Shown: positions 12,401-24,400 of the stretch, in pieces
Layout of the letters: each line of letters starts with the position of its first letter
Numbering within the stretch: position 1 is the first letter of the stretch
DNA from: Nereocystis luetkeana
Lineage: Eukaryota > Sar > Phaeophyceae > Laminariales > Laminariaceae
NCBI GenBank assembly: GCA_031213475.1
Contig: JARUPZ010000006.1
Location: 1,765,501-1,829,500, forward strand
Direction: 5' to 3'
Length of the DNA stretch: 64,000 nucleotides
Notes under the pieces: generated by a model
What the model was told of the DNA's origin: nothing
The model's database searches: none
What the model saw: only the letters and a program-made list of their open reading frames with translations
Translations under genes and position numbers: made by a program

Positions 12401-15400
12401 CGCCTCCAACACAATATGGAACCCCCCCCCCCCCCCCAAACACATTTCTCACCCCATTTCCATCATAGCCTGCCCTTCCACATCGGGCGGCTCGTTCATT
12501 AACCTCAAGAAATCCCCCGGGTGCTCATTAATCCTCTCCATCAGCTCCTGGTGACGACGGTGAGAGTAAGCGCAACAGCGACAACAACAGGGCACGAGAC
12601 AAAAAAACAAACAAGAATAAACAGCAAGGTCACGGGACAAACGAAAATAAAAAAATAAAAAAATAAAAAAATAAAATAAAATACGGAGCGACACGTCGCG
12701 TTTTTTTGATATTATTATTTGATCAGAAATGAAATGTAACCATTTTTTTTTTCCCCCCAAGTCTTGTTTCACTTGATTGTATTTATTTAGCATACCCCGC
12801 CCCTGACCCCCCCCCCGCCCGCCTGGGACTGAAAAAAAATGGCGGAGTATCGAAAAAAAAAAGAATCGTCTAGCCTTGGCAAGAGTTCGTAAGAGTAAAT
12901 AAGAAGAGCGAAGGTACGAACAATACGAAGTGCTATTAATAGAGGGTCGTTCGTAGTTATTTTTTCCCCCAGAATTTTCCAATTTTTGTGAAATTATTTC
13001 TATATTTGGTTAGTGTAAATGAACTTCCGAATACGTAAAATTTGACAGAGGGCAAAATGGCGGGAAAGTATGTTTTGTTTGATACCATGGTAGAAAACGG
13101 GGCATAGTTAATAGGACCAAATATTGTTCGTAAAAATAGTAAAACATAGAGATTTTTGTGTGTACCATAGGTCCTGTTTAATGTGGTCCCCCGTAATAGA
13201 CTACAGCACTATGGGGCAAGCCCGACCACGGCTGTGCATGCTTACCCTGGTCACTCTCCATTGCTCACCCGTGTTGTTGGAATATTACGGGGGACCACAG
13301 TAAACAGGACCAAATACTGTTGGAAAAAATAAATAGGTTTTTGTGTGTACCGTAGGTCCTATTTACTACGGACCCCCGTAATACAGTAGCGGTTTCTTGC
13401 CTCTCCAGAGCTTCGGCGCGAGAGACGGCAAGCGTTTCTCTTTCAAGAGGAACCGTGAACACTAACGCCTCCACGACAACAGAGGGGAAACGTGGATACC
13501 ATGACCTACATCCCTCAGTGAACGAGCCACGGCCATTAATCATACCCAATAAACGTTTCGGCCAGAAAAATCACAAAAAGGCGACTCCTATCATACCAAG
13601 CGTCCGCTTTTTTTTTCCATGACATTTATTAGTGCGAGGACAAGGCTAAAAAATAGCGAAAAAAAAAAAAACGGTTTACTGTGAAGAACCCACACAGCGG
13701 GCTACGTAACCGAACCCTGTCTCGCAACAAAAAGAGAAGGCGTGGACCGCACGTGGAGGGCAGGGGGGAGGAGCACCTGCAACGTCACCAGGAGAATAAG
13801 TATTAACAGTGCAAGCAAACCAAATGGGATCAGAGGGGACGGAAAAACAAAAACAAAAACCCGGCAAAACGGAAAAACGGAAAATAAAAAACGCAAGGAT
13901 TATGGATATAAGAAGGGTAGCCAGTGCCCTCTCGCCCATTCTACCCTCTCAAAACACGTTGCTTCGTCTCACCGGGCTTTGGGCTCCCAGCTGCTGCAGA
14001 ACTTGCGGCAACATCGCCGGGTTGTCCCTCACCAGGCCTCGAAGCTGGAAGGGCCATCCGACGGGTTTTTATCCATACCACGATAGGTCGGTAATACCCA
14101 TACGTCGGGTATACCAGATATGCCCATACGCCGGGATATCCATCCGACGGGTATATCCATACGCCGGGATATCCATCCGACGGGTATATCCATCCGACGG
14201 GTACATCCATCCCACGGGTACATCCATCCGACGGGTATATCCATCCGACGGGTATATCCAGACGTCGGGCACATCCATTCGACGGGGATACCCACCCGAC
14301 AGGTTGAGTAGCAGTGTAGCACGCGGGGCGGTGAATGTCGCGACGGTGGCACGGCGGGTTATAGGCAGACACCCAGCTAGACCCAGGCTCAAGGGAAGAA
14401 TAAAAACGCTACCTCTTCTTTTATGCCCGGGACACTTTACTTGGCGCCAAACAAGAGAAACTACCATAGGCACTTAGATGAAGATGGCGGTGTGTACAGA
14501 CTCGGGCAAAGAGGCGTCGTACCAGGTAAAGCTCTTCGAACTCACACCACAGTAACGCTAACGACCGACCAACAAGACACGACATCGACCAGTAAGTGGC
14601 GCTAACGACCAGCAAGTGGAGCTAACGACCAACGAGCAACTCTAACGGACATCAAGCAACGTTAACGATCAGCAAAGTTGCGCGAACGGTCAGCAAGCGA
14701 CGTTAACGACCCCGATTTTTTTCCCTCTGTTGACTTTTCTGCTTTAAGGAAAAGTTACGTAATTTTCCTGTTTTTTCTGTTTCTCTGAAAAAAAAAAAAA
14801 AAAAACGAGGAAAATCGGGGGGGGGGCGGGGGGGGAATCGACCATAACTGCCCTTTCATTTTAATAGTAGGCTGCATGTAGCGCACGGTATTTTGTACCG
14901 GCGTTTTTTAGTAGGCGTCGTGTATGTACCGACACCAAAGCAGGTCTCCTATGACACTCAGGCTGTGCGCCGTGTGATGCCCGCTCAGACTCTTGAGCAC
15001 ATATAAACGGGGATTAAATCACCGCCAAAAGGGTATGTTGTACCGGTGCCAGGTATACACATCAGATACTAGGTGTACTACATATTCACCAGGTGGTCTT
15101 TGACGCCGGCATGATTCTTAGAAGGCAAGAGTGTCATGGCACTCCACCGATCCACACACCAGGCATGCTACATAAGGGACCGTCGTTTGACCCCATCGAC
15201 TGCCACCACGTCCTATACACCAAAAGCTAGTTATAGTAAGGCAAAAGGAGGCCTCCACGCGACCAAAAAAAAAGGCAGGTCTCCTATGCATATCATGGTA
15301 TTTCTATAGAAAACGTAGTACAGTATGGCAAAAGCAGGCCCTTGGCGTGACCACAAAAAGAAAAAGGGTTTCTATGGTATTATGGCGTATTTGTACCCCT

Positions 15401-18400
15401 CACCTCGTCGAACTGAGGGTGAAACCTCATGAAGTTCAGCGGGTTGCCCCCCCCTTCCACACCCAACCGCAAGGAAACGTCGTCCTCGCCTTCCTCATCA
15501 CCACCGTCTGCCCGATCATACCATCCCCCGTCCCCCCCCCACGGGAACCGCCGCCGCGCCGTTGCCGCCATCAAACGTAACGCGGAGGCAACAAGGGTAA
15601 CGTTTTTGAGGTATTATTTTTCAGGTCGAGTTGAGCTCGAACGCAAAAAACGATCACGAAGAAGATGAAATAGAATGGAAGGAAGCACGGGATGAGTGTG
15701 TGTTGCATGACGATCACGGATCTGAAGAGGGTTTCACACGTACAACTCACACGCGATACCCATCCACTAACACTATTACGGGGGACCATAGTTAATATTA
15801 CGGGGGATCCTAGTTAACAGGACCTATGGTGTACATAAAAACCTATATATTTAACCATTTTTACTAACAATATTTGGTCCTGTTAACTATGCCCCCCCGT
15901 AATAGGACCTGCGGTTTACATAAATATATATATATATATATTTAACCCTTTCTGCTATTAATAACAGCATTTCGTCCTATTAACTATGGTCCCCCGTAAG
16001 AGTGATTAAATATACTATGTAACATACGAGGAGGGTATAGCAACCAGAGTCCGCCATGGAACCAAAAAGATCATCCCCTTGTGTTCACAAACCATTTTTG
16101 GCTCTGATTGCCATGAAAAAACACAAAAATACATCCATCACACTTAGTACTACGGGGGACCATAGATAACAGGACCTACGATGAACACAAAACCCTACAT
16201 GTTTCGCTATTTTTTCCAACAACATTTGGTCCTATTAACTATGGTCCCCCGTAATAGGATTTATAGATACGTACATGTAAAAAAAGAATAACCCGCTTTC
16301 CCGGGACAGCACGTTGGATGTTGACTTTAATAAACTGTTCTTTTCCCAGCAACGCACACAAGCTGACGACGGTTACAGACATCCTGCTGCGCATAGAAAG
16401 AAAGCCCTGCCAGTATCTTACGTAGTGCACATACGAGCGACAGCTAAATACACCACCGAACAATAACGCCAATGCCTATAAATGAAGCACAACAGAACAG
16501 CAGTACGACTCGGGCCCACTAACCTGTTTAGTACTGCAGTCCCGATTTGGGGACAAATCATTCTAATTCCAAGTGGTTTGCCCCCAAACGGGACTGCACT
16601 ACAAAAAGGGCTGAAAAAAACACTCCACAGGTCTACCCCTCGGGCACCTGAGGCGTTAGATACTATTACGGGGGACCATAGTTAACCGGACCTATGGTAT
16701 ACATAAAAACCTGTATGTTTAACCATTTTCACTAACATTATTTGGTCCTGTTAACTATGGTACCCCGTAATAGTATAAAGGGGGACCATGGTAAAATAGG
16801 ACCTACGGTACACACAAAGACCTACCAGTATATATTTCACTTTTTTTACTATTAACATTAACCCCTTTAGAACCGCAGTCCCGTTTTGGGGACAAACTAC
16901 TTGAAATTTGACTGGTTTGTCCCCACATATGGGACTGCGGTTCTAAAAGGGTCAACAACAGTATTCGGTCCTATGTACTATTAATATTACGGGGGACCAT
17001 AGTTAATAGGACCAAATATTGTTGGTAAAAATGGATAAATATATGGGTTTTTATGTATACCATGGGTCCTATTATACCTGGTAGGACCAAATATTGTTAG
17101 TAAAAATGGATAAATATATAGGTTTTTACGTATACCATGGGTCCTATTAACTATGGTCCCCCGTAATATGGCCCCCCGTAAAACTGTAACAGTTACTATT
17201 ACTAGGCCGAACTTCCCGGCTAGTGATTAGTATACTTGGATCACGGCTTGGGCGGATCATTTACGGCTCATCTACAAATCATTCCCACTTGATGATCTAG
17301 ATCTTTGAAGGCGGACAGATAATCTGCTCCCGATCTTCCATGATCTACAGTGGCTCATGTCGTCCGATGGGACTCGCGCAACCTGCATGACTTGATTTTG
17401 TACGTGTTTCCTTGGTTTAGATCTGCCCTACAAGGCAGACCCTGCACAATCCGCCACAACGGCAGGTGAATAACTAAATCATCTATATGATCTGTAGATA
17501 GATAGATCATGATCTGCCCGATGTGTGGACTTAGTTGCACGGCGAAAATAAGCCAACTAACTGGCATGTTCATAACTTCATCAAACAACAACCCCCACCA
17601 CAAACTACAAATCGAGCCTCAAACGCGCCAAGCCAGACACAAAACATGGCAGCAGACAGAACTCTCTCCGCAAATTACAAAGCACGCAACAAAAGCTAGA
17701 GTATGTAGAATACCTACCGTGCCACTCTTCTCCCTAGTATTGAAATGTTAGGAACGGTTGTACACTATTACGGGGGGCCATAGTTAACAGGACCAAATAT
17801 TGTTAGTAAAAATGGTTAAACATATAGGTTTTTATGTATACCATAGTTAATAGGACCAAATGTTGTTAGTAAAAATGGTTAAATATATAGGTTTTTATGT
17901 ATATCATAGGTCCTGTTAACTATGGTCCCCCGTAATAGTATCTAGTATAGACGTTGTTTATATTCAGAGTATAAACGTTTATATTCAGGGACACAGCGGT
18001 ATGAACTACAGTACACCATTATCCAGAGTAGTTTGGTCCCTAGTATTGAAATGTTAGGAACGTTTGTACACTAATATCGAGTATAAACGCTGTTTATATT
18101 TAGGGGCAGAGCGATAGGAACTACACCAGTACCCAGAGTAGTCGGCGACTTACAGTCAGCCCAAGTCACTGCGGCCATTTCCTAGGAGATAGATATTACG
18201 GGGGACCATAGTTAATAGGACCAAATATCGTTAGTAAAATTGTTTAAATATATAGGGTTTTATGTATACCATAGGTCCTATTAACTATGGTCCCCCGTAA
18301 TAGTAGACACAGCCGGCGAAACAGGAAGGGGATAAGATTAGCGATCAAATTCTATGTAATGTATACGAGGTGTATTAGGCCACTTCATACGCAGTCGGAA

Positions 18401-21400
18401 ACTAGGATTGAAAAAGTCGGTTTCCAATCGGTTATTTTTCCGACTGGATTGTGAATAGCTACCCTTCTTATCGTCCGTCGGATCGAATATACACTTTTTG
18501 TGTTTTTTCTGGAGACGTTTGATGTAAGAGAGTGACTTTCAATAGATTGACTATTACAGGGGATCATCGTAAACAGGACCAAATATTGTTAGTAAAAATA
18601 GGGAAATATATAGGTTTTTGTCAGTACCGTAGGTCCTATTAACTATGGTCCCTCGTAATATTAAAGGTTCCGAGGAAAAAAGGGTACGTAGGACAGGCGG
18701 AAGTCGGTTCGAAACTGCTTCGCCGTACTGCTCGTCGGGTCAGAAAGGTCTTCATCTTCCAGCAGCTGCGCCCAAACACACATACATGCTGATGTCTCGC
18801 TTCTTCCTCGGGCAGCGTGGTGTGGGCTTCACACGCTGGGCGTTCTCCTCCCTCTCGTCCTCGAGGCCACCGCGGCGCTGGATTTCTTCGAGAGTCGCCA
18901 AAGCTTCAGCTAGCGCAGCAGTTGGCAAAAGGTTATCGATACCGCGCACTGCGGCCATCGGGTGCTGTCACGCTGACCCGCGCCGAGCAGCAGCAGGAGT
19001 GACAGCAGCCAAGCCAGCGTCGCCGACGATGTGGTGTGGGGTCGTGTCGTATGTGTGCGTTGTTGTGTGGATGTGTAATACTCGTACGAGTATGCGGCGG
19101 GACTTTCTAACATTTCCGATGCATGAATCCGACTGGCGAGTTGGATCGAAAATCTCACATTTTTTCGACTATCTGGTCCAGTTGGAGATCATAATCGAAA
19201 ATCTTGCATCAGAAAGGCGCTTTTCCAACTGCGTAACAATGCGGATTTTTGTCTCCAATCGGAAACCGGCTTTTTCAACCCTAGTTTCCGACTGCATAAG
19301 AAGTGGCCTGACTACGGGTATTTGGAAACGGAGTAGTGAGCGCTCAAATGTTAGAGATGTCTCTGTCAGGAGTAGAAACGGTGCTCCGTCTCGAAAGGGA
19401 CGTGTGGTCAATGCTCAAATGACCAAGGCAAGCAACAAATGAGTGCGCGACCCCCCTCCCCCTCTCCCCCCCCCTCACCGCGTGCATCGGACGGAGCGCC
19501 CACTGCCGCCGCCGCCGCCGCCGCCCCCGCCCCCGTCACCCCCTCGGGTATGCCTTCCATCAGATAGCTCGCCGCCCTGCTCACGTCGTTGAACGCCGCG
19601 CGCAGTGCTGCCCTCGCCTTCAAACAACAACGTTCGGCGGTCCGAAATAAGACAAAACACAAACATAAACATGGCTGTTTACGGGTCACGACCCCATCCG
19701 ATCCGTTGGGGTTGGGACAGGAGACTTCCACATCTCACGGGTCGGGTCGGGTCGGGTCGAGTCGAGTCAGGGGGTCTTCAAAATCTGACGCGTCTGCCGG
19801 GGTCGGATTAGGTGACCCGACCCGACCGACCCGACCCGACCCGACCCGACCCGACCGACCCGACTCGACCCGACCGACCCGACCCGACCCGACCCGACCC
19901 GACCCGACCCGACAAGGGAATTTTGACCCGACCCGTGAACCGCCCTGGAAATAAGTAGGGTTGTGGGTTGGCCGACCGTATCACAAGCCGCCGACCGACT
20001 AGGCATGAGCAGCCGACCGACTACAGTCAGCAGTTTTTTTGGTTGGTTTGGTATTGCAGCTGCTGCCTCCTTGCGGAAGTTAGCGGAGGGAGTGCTGTGT
20101 TTAGTATCAGACTATACTATTACTATTATAGCTGGCGCGTGAGTGTGTGGCTCCACGTTGGTTTCTGTTGATCAATACAAAGCCAGCTACAGTTGGTTCG
20201 TTACTTCGACACTCAAATAGGAACTACAGCACGTAGACGTGCCGCAATAGTCAGATAGTTGGCTCAATTCGCCATCCAACGAACAACTATTTCAGCCGGC
20301 AGTAAAAGTTAGACAGTTGGCTTACTTCGCCGCCAAAGAAATACCTAGCGGTGAAGAAATAGTCAGCTAGTTGGCGTATTTCTCCTCCACCTAAATGCTG
20401 CGGTACTACGCAGTCGGTAAGCAACAACAGCCAGTTAGTTGGTCTATTACTTCGCCGCCCGACTAACATACGGGTGGAAATGTAAGGACCGCTCGGGAAT
20501 GAAAAGGCATGCCCAAACTGTCCTCACATTTTCCTCCAGAGTGGTCAGGTTGGATTGGTCCGAATCTTATCCAGCTAAAGTGTGCGTTAGGGTGCGTTCT
20601 ACTCGGAAGACCAGTCCGCATTGCAGGGATGCGAGGGTCGTCTATGGTCTTACGACTATGGCCATGCACATGACGTGAGTATACCCCTCCCTTCCACCCG
20701 CCATCACCCTCCCCCGCACCTCTCTCCCCCCCATCCCCCATCCCCCCTCCCCTCACCCCTTCCTCACCCCCCCCTTCCCCTCCCCTCCCCCCTCTTCCTC
20801 CCGTCTTCCCTACCCCCTTCCCACCTGATCTTCAGGAAACCCCATGGCGGTCAGCATCTCCACGCTAGCCGGGTCTATCGCCAGTTCCTCCCCGGCCGCG
20901 TTAGCTACCGCTGCTGCCACCGACCCCCCCCCCTCCCCTACCGCCTCCGTTGCTGTTGTCGTGGATGCAGCAGCAGCTGCTGCTGCTGGTGCTGCTGGTA
21001 CTGCTGGTGCTGCTGTTGCTGCTGCTGCTGGTGTGCCTGCTGGTGATGGCGCTGGGGCTGGCGTTGGCGCTGGGGCTGTTGTTGCTGTTGCTGCTGGTGG
21101 TGGCGCCGCGGATGATGACGACGATGCTGATGACGAGGAGGGTCTCGTCGCGACCGGAGTTGCACGTTGTTTCCCCTGGGGGACGTTTTCGTTCGTTTCG
21201 TTTTTCGTGCATGAAAAAAAAAAAAAAAACGTTTTTCGTTTCGCCACGTTAAAAAAAAAGTTTTTCGTTGTGTTGGCGGCCGGCCGGCGTTGTAAGAAAC
21301 ACAAAACGAACAAAAAAGACAGGATGCGGAGATGGGGGAGGGGGGGGGGAGAGGAAGGGCGAGAGTCTCAGGTGACGCGGGGCGTTTGCGAGACAAAAAA

Positions 21401-24400
21401 AAGCCTCAAAAGCGAAACTGGAAAACCATTGAGACGAGAGCATTTCCCCCACCACCATTTATTTTGCCCACTGCTTGCCATGACAAAATCTACAACATAT
21501 GTCGCCTTGACAAAAAAACAGTCCAAGGGGATGGACTTTTGATAGACCCTCTGCCTTTCTGTACCTGGTATGAGCTTTTCTGCAATAAGGACTTTAGTAT
21601 TTCTGGGAAATTTTACTGTGGGGGGAGAAAAAAAGGTTGAAAATGACCTTGCGGGTGGAAACAAGAAAAGCGTACGTAATAGACGCGAGTGGACGAGGGA
21701 AAAGATGGCTCGAACCGTAGTAGGGAGGGAGGACAAGAGCTTACTATTAATATTACGGGGGGTCATAGAAAATAGGGGACCAAATGTTGTCAGTAAAAAT
21801 GGGTACATATATAGGTTTTTGTGTGTACCGTAGGTCCTATTTACTATGGTCCCCCGTGATAGGAGTTATTAATAGCATACGCATAGAACAGCAGCAGCAG
21901 CAGCAGCACTCTGTTTTTGTTGCATCACAGTGTCGGAGGTACTGAGTGATACAGCGCCGTGTCTGCCAGCTGGGCTCTACGCGGACACACACCGTAAGCC
22001 CTCCGCAAAATGAATAGTAAGTCAGGAAAACCTGCCCTAGATGGTGAAGGCGACTCAGGAAACTTGTCTTACAGCAGTAGATCATGCAGGCTATACATAC
22101 CGCTCTCACGCGGCAAGATGATCTATCTACTGTAGATCATACAGATTAAGAATCTATCCTCCTTGAAATATCTAGATCACCACGCGGTTGCGCACACACT
22201 CTGGGGTTCCCGGGTACAAAACCTGGTTATATTGGTTGTACTCGGGTAAATACCCGGGTACGTATCCGGGTTCATCCAGAATCCAGAGTATCTACATTCA
22301 AGACTAAACATACTCTTTGGAGTATACCAATAGTATAGTCTACCTTGTCTGGAATATGTGCGTGCATACCTCCGTAAACTTTCGTGACAAGAAAAAAAGG
22401 GTCCAGGATGCATACGCGGAAAATCCGGCGGTTCGTACTCGTTCAAGAGAGACCGACCGACCGACCGATCGACCGACCGACCTACCGACCAACCGACCGA
22501 CCAACCGAACAACCAACCGACCGACCGACCGACCAACCAACCAACCAACCAACCAACCTTGACCATGAGAACAAGGAAGCCGCCGGCCGCGACGCTGGAG
22601 GAGAGGGCGTCGCCATCCTTAAGGGTCTTTCCGCTGCAGATCAGGACCTGTGATGCAGGGTTGACCCCCCGCTGCTCCGAAATTTTGGCCTTGACGTCGC
22701 CCATCTGCGCTCATGAGAGGGGGAGGGAGGGAGGGAGGGGAGGGAGGGAGGGGAGGGGGGGGGGGGGGGGTACGCATTGTCATGCAGGTGGCCGTAGTCG
22801 TACGGCCATAGACCCTCGCATCTCTACAGTGCGGTGGAAGGAGGGGAGGGGGGGGGGGGGGGGGTGTAGTACTCGATAGGAGAGACGTACTCGATCTCAT
22901 GCATGGCCGTAGTCGGTACCAGGTACCAGGTATATTCTCATTTGTCGCTTGCCTTAAGTCATTTCACCATATCGACCACGCTTTCCTTTCGAGACGGAGC
23001 ACTGTTTCGTCCCGTTCCCTTCCGTTCTTCCGTTCCTACAACCCCTACGAACAATACACAACACCTCCAACCATTGGGGGCCTCGGTTACGATGTAGTCC
23101 GTACCGTTTTGATTGAATATTAGTGTACAAAAGTACCTTATATTTAGGGGCAGCGTGGCAAATTGGAAATTGGAGTACGCTGGAAACAACTTGCCAATCT
23201 CATCCTCTGCCTGTTTAGCCGTCTGCGGCCACCATCCATCTCCTAGGAGAGCGATCGTTTTCTCGCCACCATGTATATACTGCACATAGTAGTACGTAAG
23301 CGGGGCCAAAGTGAGTAGGACCAAATATTGTTGGTACAAATAGCGAAATATATAGGTATTTGTGTTCACCGTAGGTCCTATTTAGTATGGGTGCGAAAGC
23401 GGAGGACACGTTTGGCGGGACGCGTGGCTCGTATGGGTAACGAGAGACTACCCAAACGAGTCATGTTTGGGGAACTGGGGGGGCGGCGGGAGGCTTTCTT
23501 GGGAGGGCGAGAGCAGGAAGGACTGGATGGGTTGTCTCGGACGAGACCTATCGTTGTTTGACTTGCCGATCGAAGAGAAACAATGGACGTTGGAAGCGAA
23601 GAAATCGGGCAAGTGGTTCAGTCGTGTTGAGGAAGCGGCAGAGCGGTACATGAAGCGCTGGTTCGTCAAGGACAAGGATATTGTAGCCAAACGACGATAT
23701 CTTGAGGTACAAAGTGAGCAGCAACTTAAGACGATGCCCGGGGGAGGGGGGGAAGAGGAGCCGCATTGAGGGGGGGCGTAGCGATGGTAACTAGGCCGGT
23801 TGATAGAGTGAAAGCCACGGCCGAAACGGGGCACTGGTTGTCTTTCTAGTTGAGACGTCCAGTGACTACTGCCTAATGCTGTGTTACAACCCCTGTTTTA
23901 TTTGCTTTTATTTGTTTTATTTTTGTTTGTTGTGATGCCCTATTTATTCCCTGCCAAGTCGATGGTACCCCCCCTCCCCGTACCCTGCCATTCTGCGTCG
24001 GCTGCGTCACCTTATTTGTTATATTTGTGTGACCCTTCGCTATTTCTCCATTAAATTCCGATGTTGTTGATGTCTGTTTGTTCGTTCGTGTATATGTTTG
24101 TTTTTAGCCCCCCCTCCGTCCGTTTCTCTTCTGTTCTCTTTGTGTCGGTTGTGTCGTCCGTGGCCCACCAACTGGACATAGGACTGCTCGTTGTCTTGTT
24201 TTTGCTGTCAGCTCTTCGTCTCTACCGGCCTCTTGTCTTCTTGCCTTCCTTCTGTTCTTCTTGTGACATCCTTATGTTCGTCCATCAGCTAGCTATATCA
24301 TACCTGGTAGGACTGTTCATACCAGCAAACAGCAACCTTGTCCTCGGGACTCGGCCTGCGCCCCGAGCGCACGTTTTGGCTTCGTTCTTCTTCTCAGTTT

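Noticed and set aside
14085-14310. CRISPR-like array
   Set aside because: Units are contiguous 17-mers without spacers, in a eukaryotic intron.
13809-14477. 222-codon frame with repeating YPSDGY/SIRRV peptides
   Set aside because: Translation of the 17-bp minisatellite; all frames give similar peptides.
18645-19442. 265-codon open frame on the plus strand
   Set aside because: It starts inside a MITE-A end and crosses the TIR element; composition shows no domain, and the minus strand carries the more protein-like segment.
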